Positions 27,386 to 35,589 of a stretch of 35,921 nucleotides of DNA are shown in pieces. A model generated the notes under the pieces. That model did not search any database. It was given only the letters and a program-made list of their open reading frames with translations, and was not told where the DNA came from. Where the stretch lies: positions 1 to 35,921 of the forward strand of contig NZ_KB907023.1 of the NCBI RefSeq assembly GCF_000381745.1, given 5' to 3'. How positions within the stretch are numbered: position 1 is the first letter of the stretch; every line of letters begins with the position of its first letter. Made by a program: the position numbers and the translations under genes. The stretch is from Psychromonas ossibalaenae ATCC BAA-1528. Its GTDB lineage: Bacteria; Pseudomonadota; Gammaproteobacteria; Enterobacterales; Psychromonadaceae.

Positions 27386-28729
27386 TTATCCTCCTCCTAA
27401 GCATAATTCACTGTATATATTAGTTTTTTGTATTTTATTGCCGTGTTTACGGCCTAATTTATCAATGGTATATTCATCCCATAACTCTTTATATTTAGGG
27501 CATCCTTTTGTGTTTAATTCTTTTATTCGATAATTGCTTTTAACCGTTGACAACCCATTTATAAAGCTTGTCGCATAACGGAACTGAGGCTTGATCACAT
27601 ACTCGTTTTTAAAATTAATGAATCCCCACTTATGATCACTAATTGAGACTGCCGCCAATCCCTCAGAAAAATTTTGTACATCGTGATATTGGGCTGGGAT
27701 AATAATTTTTCCACTCTCATTTTTGAACCCTTCTTTGCCATTCTTATAAAAAACAGTGAGTTCATTACTCGGAAGGTACAATGCATTAACACGTGAAACA
27801 TCTTCAGCTCTTAATTTTTTTTCTTGCTTCTTTAAATATTTAATACTCTTAATGTCTTGGCTATTTTTTTCATTGAAATCTGCGGTTGCAGTTTTTTTTG
27901 TAACTTTACTGGTTTCGATTAGCGCCTCTGTTTCAAAATCAGCAAAAATATCATCATTATTATTAGACTTTGCCTCTTTAATAGCTAAATCCTGTTCGCT
28001 ATCTATTTCACGCATCACTTTTTCATGCTCTTTTTCATACAGGTATTCTAATAATGCCGAGTAGCCCACCGTTGCTTTTGCAAGTTCAATATATTTTAAT
28101 TTCACTCCTTTCGTAAACTTTTCTTTAGATGTTTGTTCATCGAAGTACTCTAATTCCGAATATTTAATTTTTTGCGAGCCATTGATACCGTATGCGGCAC
28201 CGTGTTTTATAAATAGCTCATTCCAATCAGGACTGCCTGGGGAGTTAAATGATTCTTCTGCTTCGGTCAATTCCTCATTGACAGCAGGTTTTGAAATTGC
28301 ACCGGGGTCGATAAGAATATAGTGATCGTTAAAAGTTTGGCTTCCAAATTCTTTGGTTCTGACCAGAAAGGCTACGTTGTATAATGAGATCTCTTTTGCC
28401 ACTGAGTCGGGGATGCAATCGCTCTGTTTTTTAAACATGCAAGGGGCATATGAATTTACCGATAATATTTTCCCCTGTTCATCTCTAGATGTTACTTTGA
28501 CAAATCGCAATTTCCATTTTAAGCGACTATCTATGACTGGTTCGTTAAATAACGTCCACATTTTCCATGTCAATTCGGCATCAAAAAAGACGTTGACCTC
28601 TTGCCCGTTATAGTTGATTTCTTGAGAAGAGGTTGCAAATCTTCCTGTCAGTTTCCCCGAATATTCTTTTGAATAAACGCTAAAAGGTAGCATCTGAATT
28701 AAAATGAAAATAATAAATAGTCGCTTCAT
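27386..28729 (-). CDS. Exported WG-repeat protein
   Basis: A 447-aa protein with a signal peptide (MKRLFIIFILIQMLPFSVYS). The middle is a charged, helical region with DSEQDLAIKEAKSNNND. Near the C-terminus are two WG repeats, EGFKNESGKIIIPAQYHDVQ and WGFINFKNEYVIKPQFRYAT. WG repeats form small beta sheets of unknown role, often in surface or exported proteins. A clear AAGGA precedes the ATG. It follows the lipoprotein gene by 17 bases, so they form an operon. The base composition is AT-rich, like the other cassette-region genes. Confidence 0.75.
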   Translation of the reverse strand: MKRLFIIFILIQMLPFSVYSKEYSGKLTGRFATSSQEINYNGQEVNVFFDAELTWKMWTLFNEPVIDSRLKWKLRFVKVTSRDEQGKILSVNSYAPCMFKKQSDCIPDSVAKEISLYNVAFLVRTKEFGSQTFNDHYILIDPGAISKPAVNEELTEAEESFNSPGSPDWNELFIKHGAAYGINGSQKIKYSELEYFDEQTSKEKFTKGVKLKYIELAKATVGYSALLEYLYEKEHEKVMREIDSEQDLAIKEAKSNNNDDIFADFETEALIETSKVTKKTATADFNEKNSQDIKSIKYLKKQEKKLRAEDVSRVNALYLPSNELTVFYKNGKEGFKNESGKIIIPAQYHDVQNFSEGLAAVSISDHKWGFINFKNEYVIKPQFRYATSFINGLSTVKSNYRIKELNTKGCPKYKELWDEYTIDKLGRKHGNKIQKTNIYSELCLGGG

Positions 28730-28746
28730 TCTTCATATCCTTTGAA

Positions 28747-29952
28747 TTATTGAGATAGCTCATTCATTTGATTTAGAGAGTCTCGATAATAAGTAGCACC
28801 TTTTCCTGCTTTATTTACATATTCTATATATGATGCTTTAGCCTCTTTCGCATATCCTGCATCACGGAGCGCATTTGCTCGATAGTAGATCATATTCACG
28901 GGAAGCTCATATCCTGTTTTCTCAAGTAGTTCAAAGTATAAAGTTGATTCATAAAAGTTTTTTTCCTTATACGCTGTTGTTGCTCCTACCTTGTACTTAT
29001 CTTGTTTAACATCTAGCGAGAGCCCTTCGTCAGTTCTATACATCGTTAAAAACTCAGCGCGTTTTTTCATATGTGCTAAATTACGTCTGTTGAAAGTTTT
29101 ACACTCACCTAGTGAAAGCCCACCTGCACCTCCATTTATAGAGTAAACACCATTATATGTGTGGCGATCCCAGCTACCATCATACGATTTTTGCTTACAT
29201 GCCCATGCCATTGATGTTTCTACAGATTGATATAGGTCGAGGAGGTTGATATCCATAAGTGCTTCTGGCACGATGTTTGGTTGGTAAAGTTGTGCTAGTA
29301 GCAACCCTTCATGGCGCCAATTATAATCTCCAGTGGGTGATTTTTTATATCTTGTCATTGCAATTTGACGATCACCATGGAAATACTCAGATCGAGCATT
29401 TAAATCGCAATATGCTTGATCATTATCTTTATCGCACCGTTGAGCTGAGAGAGATATAATCTTACTTTTTATGTCGGAATTGGATATGTATTTAAGATTA
29501 GAATGGTCTTTAAAGTGCGCATATGTAAAAATAAGTGCATCTGTTAAATTCGGGTTTAATCCAGTTGAAATTTTAAATTCTGCATCATCCCACATTTTTT
29601 TAAATTCAGAGGTGCCTCCTGCGCTATATTCAGAACCTGGCCAATGCGCATTCCAAAATGCTTCATAAGCGATGCCTTTAAAAGAAGTCTTTAAATCAGG
29701 ATTAGTATTTGCAATTTCATTCCACCAATATACACATTGCTGGTTAGAACGAGCATCTAACGTACTAATAGACAAACCCAAAGCGCCCTTAAGTACGCCA
29801 TAGCAGTAATCCTGAGCTGTTTTCAACATTGCGGATGAATCACCTGATTTTGCTTTTTTTAAGTTTTCCTCATGGGATTTAGCCCAATAGCTGGTACTCG
29901 CACACCCAGCTAAAAACATAACTAAGCATATGCTCATCAATTTGTTAATCAT
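28747..29952 (-). CDS. Lipoprotein with repeat-like helical domain
   Basis: About 401 aa. The N-terminus MINKLMSICLVMFLAGCAS carries a type II signal with lipobox LAGC, so the mature protein is lipid-anchored at Cys. The rest is alpha-helical with TPR/Sel1-like segments (ESTLYFELLEKTGYELPVN, RANALRDAGYAKEAKASYIE). No catalytic motif is recognised. The ATG at 29952 follows GGAG; an in-frame ATG at 29982 has no site. It is the first gene of a two-gene operon with the WG-repeat protein, and it begins right after an attC-like palindrome. Confidence 0.72.
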   Translation of the reverse strand: MINKLMSICLVMFLAGCASTSYWAKSHEENLKKAKSGDSSAMLKTAQDYCYGVLKGALGLSISTLDARSNQQCVYWWNEIANTNPDLKTSFKGIAYEAFWNAHWPGSEYSAGGTSEFKKMWDDAEFKISTGLNPNLTDALIFTYAHFKDHSNLKYISNSDIKSKIISLSAQRCDKDNDQAYCDLNARSEYFHGDRQIAMTRYKKSPTGDYNWRHEGLLLAQLYQPNIVPEALMDINLLDLYQSVETSMAWACKQKSYDGSWDRHTYNGVYSINGGAGGLSLGECKTFNRRNLAHMKKRAEFLTMYRTDEGLSLDVKQDKYKVGATTAYKEKNFYESTLYFELLEKTGYELPVNMIYYRANALRDAGYAKEAKASYIEYVNKAGKGATYYRDSLNQMNELSQ

Positions 29953-29989
29953 AAATTTCTCCATAAATTTATAAATGTTCATTTTTAAT

Positions 29990-30091
29990 GTTCACGTTTT
30001 TTGTAGACTTTTTCCTTTGCGATATTTTTGCGCTCTTTGTTTTTGCAAAAATAACGAACTGTTTTAGTGCCGTTTAAATTGCTTGTTGAAC
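29990..30091 (-). repeat. attC-like site in front of the lipoprotein gene
   Basis: An imperfect palindrome with a perfect GTTRRRY box GTTGAAC (30085-30091), a degenerate box GTTCAC (29990-29995, one A missing from the matching GTTCAAC) and an inner stem CGATATTTTTGC (30020-30031)/GCAAAAATAACG (30045-30056). The arm AACTGTTTTAGTGCCGTTTA resembles the arm of the attC at 33933-34032 (CACTGTTTTAGTTCCGTTTA). It supports extending the cassette array leftward past the IS91 relic. Confidence 0.55.
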
Positions 30092-31138
30092 GAAGCTGCT
30101 GCGCGGCAGAAAAACAAACTTCCATACTCTCTAGTATCACCTCAGTGTGAAGTGCTCACTGGAGAACTCTCATGGATAAAGCCCAACAGCAACACTTCGA
30201 TTCCCTTTATCATCAACATCTTATCAACTTGACGCCACAAGGGAAGCGCCCTGCAACTATCGATGCCTATTCTCGTGCAGTGCGTCGCATTACCGCCTAC
30301 TTTGAAGGGTTTGCACAGCGGCAGCACCAAGGTGAGATGGGCTATACCATGGTATTACATACCCATGATCGAAAGCGCGATATTCATCCACACATTCATA
30401 TCATTGTCCCCAGTGCTATTACCAAAAACGAAGGCAACAGTGGCACAAGGGGGAGATGGCTTATCTGTACAACGAACTAGCGTTAGCAAGCGTATGGCGA
30501 ACCAAAATACTTGAAGCATTTAATCAACATCCAACACTAACATTACCCAAACGTTACCCGAGAGAGTGGATTGCGAACTGCATTAAAGTTGGCTACGGGC
30601 AGCATGCCTTTGAGTACCTGTCTCGTTACTTATATCGCGGCGTGTTGCCCGACAAAGATATCATCAGCATCACTAATAAAAGCGTTACGTTTAAATACGT
30701 AGACAGTGAAACCAAAACAATCCAAAAACGTAACCTGCCCATACTCGAGTTTTTATGGCTTGTCTTGTAACATGTTTTGCCTAAAGGGTTACAGCGTGTC
30801 CGTGATTATGGTTTTCTACGTGGTAATGCTAAAAAGCGGCGACTTCGAATACAACTGATACTGCTGAGCACAAAAAGTTGGACTCAGCCTGCGTCACCTA
30901 AAACAAGTAAAGCAATTCGTACTTGCCCTTGCTGTCGGCATGAAATGCAGTGCTTAGTAGTGTTTCGACTGAGCTAGCCGAAAGGTATATAAAAGAAGAA
31001 TAAGGATAATGGCAAAACTAAAACAGAGGATTAAACGAATGAAATGAAACTAACAGAGACAACCTACTGATAACATTGACTTCTCACTGTTATCATAACC
31101 TCGTTCGCCAAAAATTTAGCAGGCGGACGAGCAAACCA
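30092..31138 (+). mobile_element. Degenerate IS91-family element
   Basis: A rolling-circle (HUH) element relic. It starts directly after GAAC (30088-30091), a known IS91 target tetranucleotide, and ends near an imperfect hairpin CTCGTTCGCC (31100-31109)/GGCGGACGAG (31122-31131). The exact ends were not verified. It lies between two attC sites, one of which (31193-31247) has lost an arm. Confidence 0.6.
30172..30977 (+). pseudogene. Broken IS91 transposase fused to a recombinase start
   Basis: The first 47 codons (MDKAQQQHFDSLYHQHLINL and RPATIDAYSRAVRRITAYFE) match the N-terminal core-binding part of the tyrosine recombinases that accompany IS91-type transposases. The frame then jumps to transposase sequence MGYTMVLHTHDRKRDIHPHI, with the HUH-type HPHIH, so an internal deletion fused two genes. 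Near 30421-30430 a one-base shift in an A run moves the frame to KGEMAYLYNELALASVW and FEYLSRYLYRGVL. At 30768 a CAA-to-TAA change breaks the WLVLQHVLPKGL segment. The reading frame continues to a Cys-rich end (CPCCRHEMQC). Non-functional. Confidence 0.8.
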
Positions 31139-31192
31139 TAAAACAGATCACACTATTTACTATAAATAAGCAGAGACTCGCCCGGGCTTGTT

Positions 31193-31247
31193 CCCCCCCC
31201 AGATAAGGTGTCGGCTGCACGACACCTATCCTTATTTGTTAGGTTGC
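31193..31247 (-). repeat. Truncated attC site at the array's left part
   Basis: The right box GTTAGGT (31238-31244) is a perfect GTTRRRY, and the inner stem GATAAGGTGTCGG/CGACACCTATC is clear, but the outer left arm and second core box are missing. In their place is a run of eight C (31193-31200). It belongs to the DUF1284 cassette whose stop is at 31251. Loss of the arm probably came with insertion or deletion by the IS91 relic next to it. Confidence 0.65.
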
Positions 31248-31250
31248 GGT

Positions 31251-31679
31251 TTAGATACCAAGTCGTTTAAAGGCTGAAAGTGTTCCTTTCTTACGCAGAA
31301 ACGAGTCTTCATTCGGGCTAGTAAAAAGATCTAATACATTCATATTTTCTGAAACATGAACACTAAACTCAATTAGACTCATTTTGGTATTTGGCTTAAT
31401 TTTCAATTCAGTGAACAAGTCCATATCAAGGCGATCATTGTAAACTCTCATTAACAACTTTTCATTAAGTCTTGCTTCGCAAATATTCTCATTTAATTGA
31501 GAGCAAGTTTCGCATATTGAATCTACTTTCAAAACAAACTCTATTTCATGATCGGGATTCGATAGTACTATTTGCGTTACGCTATTTAAAGATGCCCCCC
31601 ATGGGTGAGCATCTCGTACCCTATCATTTCCAAAATCTCTTAATATATCGAGTAGATGATGTGGTCTCATTTTAATCAT
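31251..31679 (-). CDS. DUF1284 family protein (cassette gene)
   Basis: A 142-aa cytoplasmic protein. It begins MIKMRPHHLLDILRDFG; RPHHLL is the DUF1284 hallmark. A cysteine cluster follows in the middle (DSICETCSQLNENICEARL), which may bind metal or an iron-sulfur centre, and the end is YNDRLDMDLFTELKI. No function is assigned to the family. I start at 31679 because GGAG sits upstream and because the intact attC of the preceding cassette ends at 31699; the frame is open further upstream, but that stretch is attC DNA. It is a single-gene cassette between two attC sites. Confidence 0.75.
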   Translation of the reverse strand: MIKMRPHHLLDILRDFGNDRVRDAHPWGASLNSVTQIVLSNPDHEIEFVLKVDSICETCSQLNENICEARLNEKLLMRVYNDRLDMDLFTELKIKPNTKMSLIEFSVHVSENMNVLDLFTSPNEDSFLRKKGTLSAFKRLGI

Positions 31680-31698
31680 ATATAACTCCATGAATTGC

Positions 31699-31758
31699 AA
31701 CCAACGCCTCAAACACCGGCGCAGCTTTGCTGCGTCCGAGTGCTTTGACTTGTTATAG
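31699..31758 (-). repeat. attC site, 60 bp
   Basis: A short, classic 59-base-element architecture: outer boxes AACCAAC (31699-31705) and GTTATAG (31752-31758), left arm GCCTCAAACACCGGCGCAGC and right arm GCTGCGTCCGAGTGCTTTGA, loop TTT. There is a one-base offset in the arms (CCGG/TCGG), in the manner of attC extrahelical bases. It closes the alkylsulfatase cassette (stop 31789). Confidence 0.85.
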
Positions 31759-31788
31759 GGCAATACGCGCCAGATAGGAATATTTAAA

Positions 31789-33810
31789 TTATTTATATAA
31801 ATTTGAATCAACAGCTTTTTTGCTAAACGGCACTATCTCAAACTTTTCATCAAACTTAACTAAAGTGCTAACTAATTTAGTCAACACAGTGTCGTCACCT
31901 TTAAGCGTTGCTTCCTTCGATTCAATTAAATCAACCAGTCGTGCTTGACCCAATAATATTTTTGTAAAGCCATCATCGCTTATCGTGATTGTGGCATCGG
32001 CGCCACTTCGAGGCTTTTCAACATCAATATTACTTAAGTTGCCATTAGACATTTCTACAAAGTAGGCATCGCCATCCACCACAATGTTCAAGGTAAATGG
32101 TGTTTTTTCCGCTTTCAAAGCATCCACTTGAACAGCAATGTAATCGAGTAACATTCCCGGATTCATTTCTGAAAGAATATCAGCAGAAGCCGATTTAGGA
32201 GCCCCCGGTGTTACCTTACCTAAACGTAGTTCTTGTGCCCCCGTTAGGTAGATATTGCGCCAGCCCGCACCCTCTGCTTGATACCCCATTTGCTCAAAGG
32301 CATCGGCAAGCATCGCTCGGGCTTTAAGGTTATCAGGATCTGCTTGCACAACCTTATTAAGCGCTGTTGCAACGAAACGATAATCTCCCGCAGCAAAGTC
32401 TTTTTCAGCTTTCTTAAGAATGGTTTCAGCCCCGCCCATGTATTCTACAAACTTTGCGGACTCAGCCTTAATCGGTAAAGGGTTTAAGTTTGCCGGATTC
32501 ATATCAAAATAACCTAGGTACATGTTGTAGACAGCTCTAGCGTTATGAGAATAGGTTCCGTGATATCCATTGGTATGCCATGCTTTTTGAATACTTTCTG
32601 GCATCACCTCATAGATCTTATCGCCCATATCCTGCAACACATAGCCGCTATTGGCTAACCTAAGCGCTTGGTTGTGAGTAAAGCCATAGGCGTCTCGTTG
32701 CATTTTCAGGTAATCGACGATTTCCTGTGTCGACCAAATAGGCGCCGAATGCGATGCAAACAGCACCTCGACATCGTCACCCCACATGTCGATCATTTTG
32801 TTAATTTTCTTAGACCATTTTAAGGCGTCACGCACTTTTGCTCCACGCAAGGTATAAACATTATGCATGCCTTGATAGGTCACTTCGCCTGTCCAAAGCG
32901 CTTTCATTGATGGAATGTAAGTCACCATTTCTGAAGGTGCCTCTGTTCCTGATGCGTCAAGGAAAATCATCTCTAAGCCGTCAATGGTTAGGGTCTCAAC
33001 TTCATCTTGTAAATTAAGCTCATAGCTTGGTGTCACGTAAGTGATTTCACCTGTGGAAATACCTTTGGATAAGGCTGCATCAACAATTCCATGCTCGCTT
33101 CGACCCAAGGTCGCGCCATATTGGTAGGCTGTACGACGAGACATCGCATTACCAGCCAGTACATTTTCATCGACGGTTTCTTTGGTTATATTTTTAGAGC
33201 CAAACACTTTAACTTCAGGATATGCATTTTGAATAGCGCGTGCACCACCAAAATGATCCGCATGGGAATGCGAATAAAGCATCGCGACGATTGGAAGGTC
33301 TCCACCTTCTGGAACATTTTCTTGAAAGAATTTAAGAGATTGCGCAGCAGCTTCCTTAGTTGTTAACACGTCATAAACGAGCCAACCGGTCTTTCCTCTA
33401 ATAAAGGAAAGTGACGCAAGGTCTGTACCGCGAATTTGATATATTTTACCTGGCAGTACCTCGTACAGGCCTTCTGCTTGCTGATTCAATACAGCTTGTC
33501 GCCAAAGCGATGGGTTAACCGTTGCGGGTGCTTTATCTGCTGAGTTTACATCTATGAAGCTAAAGCTGTTGCGAATGATATCACCGGTTTTCTGGTCGAA
33601 CTTAGCAACAAGCCCTGTGTTGTTATTCTCAAACGCTCTCACATCATTAAAGTTTAAGGTTTTGGCAAAGCTGTCATTTGCCTTTTTCGTTTGCTCTGTC
33701 GCAGGCTTTCCGCCTGCGCCCTTAATCGCAAGGCTGTGCTCATCATCCGCTAATACTGATGTGCTTGAAAACAGTATTATCGTAAGAAGAAATTTGTATG
33801 TCTGTTTCAT
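31789..33810 (-). CDS. SdsA/YjcS-type alkylsulfatase (cassette gene)
   Basis: A 673-aa secreted enzyme with a signal peptide (MKQTYKFLLTIILFSSTSVLA). The metallo-beta-lactamase domain carries HSHADH (181-186) that binds two Zn2+, with further ligands in GTEAPSEM (about 289-296), GEV (308-310) and SHSAP (His354). An alkylsulfatase dimerisation domain (about 390-510) and a C-terminal SCP2-like lipid-binding domain (about 545-670) follow. This is the full SdsA1 layout, which hydrolyses primary alkyl sulfates such as SDS. AGGAA precedes the ATG. It sits alone between two attC sites with about 120 bases of its own leader. Confidence 0.9.
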   Translation of the reverse strand: MKQTYKFLLTIILFSSTSVLADDEHSLAIKGAGGKPATEQTKKANDSFAKTLNFNDVRAFENNNTGLVAKFDQKTGDIIRNSFSFIDVNSADKAPATVNPSLWRQAVLNQQAEGLYEVLPGKIYQIRGTDLASLSFIRGKTGWLVYDVLTTKEAAAQSLKFFQENVPEGGDLPIVAMLYSHSHADHFGGARAIQNAYPEVKVFGSKNITKETVDENVLAGNAMSRRTAYQYGATLGRSEHGIVDAALSKGISTGEITYVTPSYELNLQDEVETLTIDGLEMIFLDASGTEAPSEMVTYIPSMKALWTGEVTYQGMHNVYTLRGAKVRDALKWSKKINKMIDMWGDDVEVLFASHSAPIWSTQEIVDYLKMQRDAYGFTHNQALRLANSGYVLQDMGDKIYEVMPESIQKAWHTNGYHGTYSHNARAVYNMYLGYFDMNPANLNPLPIKAESAKFVEYMGGAETILKKAEKDFAAGDYRFVATALNKVVQADPDNLKARAMLADAFEQMGYQAEGAGWRNIYLTGAQELRLGKVTPGAPKSASADILSEMNPGMLLDYIAVQVDALKAEKTPFTLNIVVDGDAYFVEMSNGNLSNIDVEKPRSGADATITISDDGFTKILLGQARLVDLIESKEATLKGDDTVLTKLVSTLVKFDEKFEIVPFSKKAVDSNLYK

Positions 33811-33932
33811 GAGTGTTCCTCGTAGTTTTTGTAAAGTGAGTAAATAGGTGTATTTGTGTGCGATACATTACCAAATATAGCGTTAATATAACTATACAAG
33901 ACAAGGTGTCTACTAGTAGTGGGAAACACGAC

Positions 33933-34032
33933 CCTATACGCCACGCTAAGCGGACTAAAGCAGTGGGTTAAAATGTGTAGCGAAGCGAAACGTAACTCAC
34001 TGTTTTAGTTCCGTTTAAGCGCCTTGTATGTG
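33933..34032 (-). repeat. attC site, about 100 bp, with altered core boxes
   Basis: A palindrome with outer boxes CCTATAC (33933-33939) and GTATGTG (34026-34032), arms CGCTAAGCGGACTAAAGCAG and CTGTTTTAGTTCCGTTTAAG, and one unpaired A (CGGACT against CGGAACT), the extrahelical base typical of attC. The usual AAC/GTT core is ATAC/GTAT here, changed symmetrically in both halves. Confidence 0.7.
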
Positions 34033-34493
34033 GTTATGCACCACACCATTATTGTCGTTTCAACGTCGTGATGTTTAGCTTTATGCAGCACTTTAAAGCC
34101 GTGATTTTCATACAAGTTAACATTAAAGCTTTCACACTGTAGATACAGCTCTTGGATATCTAGCTCAACCGCCAAACCTTTTGCATGATTTAATAGTTGG
34201 CTTGCAATACCCTGCCCTCGATTATCTGGATTAGTAAATACACCACCAACCCAATTCTCATATTCAGGGTAATTCTTGTTTTCTCGTAACTTCAGCTCTA
34301 AAACACCCATTAGCTCGTTTTCTTTATGAGCAACTAAAGCCATTGGTATCTTGTCACAGTTGACAGCTTTCTCGAGAACCTTTTCGAGAAACATACTTTC
34401 TGTAAAATTTGGATCAATATACGACCACTCGTCAAAGTACCATTTTGCTATTTTTGATGCTTCATTCGGATGTTCAGCTAATACTGAGATTTC
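34005..34493 (-). CDS. GNAT family N-acetyltransferase (cassette gene)
   Basis: About 162 aa. The fold starts MEISVLAEHPNEASKIAKWY, and the acetyl-CoA loop is GGVFTNPDNRGQGIASQLL. The final strand-helix is LQCESFNVNLYENHGFKVLH, where the Tyr is the usual general acid of GNATs. GNATs are common integron cargo, some acting on antibiotics; there is no direct sign of an aminoglycoside enzyme here. The ATG at 34493 is preceded by GAGG and follows an attC site that ends at 34511. The last codons overlap the next attC (stop 34005). Confidence 0.85.
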   Translation of the reverse strand, partial: EISVLAEHPNEASKIAKWYFDEWSYIDPNFTESMFLEKVLEKAVNCDKIPMALVAHKENELMGVLELKLRENKNYPEYENWVGGVFTNPDNRGQGIASQLLNHAKGLAVELDIQELYLQCESFNVNLYENHGFKVLHKAKHHDVETTIMVWCITTYKALKRN

Positions 34494-34510
34494 CATAATA
34501 CCTCTTTGCC

Positions 34511-34609
34511 ACATAACGCCCCTGTTAAGGCGCAAAATATTGTTGGCTAAACTTGAGCGCAGCGAAAATAGCCAACTGTATTTTGTCGCACTTTAACGGC
34601 TTGTTATGT
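34511..34609 (-). repeat. attC site, 99 bp
   Basis: Outer boxes ACATAAC (34511-34517) and GTTATGT (34603-34609) are perfect complements. Arms TTAAGGCGCAAAATATTGTT and the opposing GTATTTTGTCGCACTTTAA pair with a few bulged bases, and TTGGCTA/TAGCCAA forms the inner stem around a GAGCGCAGCG loop. The stop of the membrane-protein cassette (34604) lies inside the right box, as in true cassettes. Confidence 0.88.
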
Positions 34610-35179
34610 TTTATTTTTGTCGTTAACTGTTTCTAATGGTCGTGACATTTGATATTTCCCAGCAAGGAAAATACTAGAAATATAAAGAGATAAAGCCCCA
34701 AAAAGTATAAAACTTTCTGTATATGAAATCTCTGTGGAGATAACTCTTACAGCCATAAAAACAGGAACTATAAAGGTTGCTATGAATGAGATTGTTATGC
34801 TAACTCCTACAATAACTTTAAACCACATTCCCGATGAGAATACCGTAGAATGCTGTATAAAATTAAAATACCCCGGATAAGATAGGCGCCAAACAGCTTC
34901 TTTAGTAAGTTTATTTTCTTCTCTTAAACACTGCCCTAGTAACCTTTCATAATTTATAGCTGAAATAAGCCTATAAAAGAAAAATGCATGCAATATGACC
35001 CCAACTGAAATTGTTTGATTAAATGATAATTTTACTTTTATTATTGGAAGAGCCAACTCAGGAGCAACATCAATAAGAGAAAACAATACCAGTATGCAAC
35101 TTGCTAAAATAAAGTTTTTACACGCCGTAGCTGCAACTTTTCCTGATTCAAAGTACGTAGCTCTCAATTCTGCTTCCAT
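34604..35179 (-). CDS. Four-helix membrane protein (cassette gene)
   Basis: About 191 aa with four hydrophobic segments (roughly residues 22-45, 57-80, 112-140 and 148-172). The N-terminus MEAELRATYFESGKVAATAC is amphipathic and the C-terminus (KYQMSRPLETVNDKNK) is polar. No family recognised. The start is set at 35179 behind AAGGG; a start at 35182 is possible. The gene fills the cassette between two attC sites and uses AT-rich codons. Confidence 0.7.
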   Translation of the reverse strand: MEAELRATYFESGKVAATACKNFILASCILVLFSLIDVAPELALPIIKVKLSFNQTISVGVILHAFFFYRLISAINYERLLGQCLREENKLTKEAVWRLSYPGYFNFIQHSTVFSSGMWFKVIVGVSITISFIATFIVPVFMAVRVISTEISYTESFILFGALSLYISSIFLAGKYQMSRPLETVNDKNKT

Positions 35180-35192
35180 CATTTCCCTTAAA

Positions 35193-35301
35193 ACATAACG
35201 CCGCAAACACCTGCGCGTAGGTTGGCGCTGTTTTTGCTGGCTTTTTGTTTTAGCAAAAACCGAGACAGCCGTAATGCGTCTGGTGATTTGCTTTGTTATA
35301 C
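35193..35301 (-). repeat. attC site, 109 bp
   Basis: Outer boxes ACATAAC (35193-35199) and GTTATAC (35295-35301), with arms GCCGCAAACACCTGCGCG and GCGTCTGGTGATTTGCTTT paired imperfectly. The central bases GCTGGCTTTTTGTTTTAGCA form the variable terminal structure. It closes the cassette encoding the 50-aa membrane peptide and opens the one with the four-helix protein. Confidence 0.8.
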
Positions 35302-35320
35302 CATTCTGAACGGCGAACTC

Positions 35321-35473
35321 TCAACGTGAGTCATTCTGGTTTTTGCGCTTATTTTTCGCATCTAAGTGCTCTTGATATTTCTTAGAAAACCACTGATGTA
35401 AGTGCAACCCTGTGTTCTTTTTTATCAAATACGCGATGAATGCCAAGACCAATATACCTACAACTGTACCCAT
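35321..35473 (-). CDS. 50-aa single-helix membrane peptide (cassette gene)
   Basis: A short gene encoding MGTVVGILVLAFIAYLIKK, then NTGLHLHQWFSKKYQEHLDA and KNKRKNQNDSR. One TM helix is followed by a strongly basic tail. AGGTG precedes the ATG at 35473, and the gene ends 20 bases before an attC site, so it fits the cassette layout. Family unknown. Confidence 0.6.
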   Translation of the reverse strand: MGTVVGILVLAFIAYLIKKNTGLHLHQWFSKKYQEHLDAKNKRKNQNDSR

Positions 35474-35589
35474 GATGTTCACCTTTTTGAAAACACGAAA
35501 ATCTCATAAAACAGTATCATAAACAGTTTATACGGTTTGTGATATACGCTGAAATGATAGTTTTATCTAAACCAGAGAACCAAGGTAAT

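Noticed and set aside
31680..31811. Longer N-terminus for the DUF1284 protein
   Set aside because: The extra codons run through the attC site at 31699-31758; the family starts at the RPHHLL segment, and a ribosome site precedes 31679.
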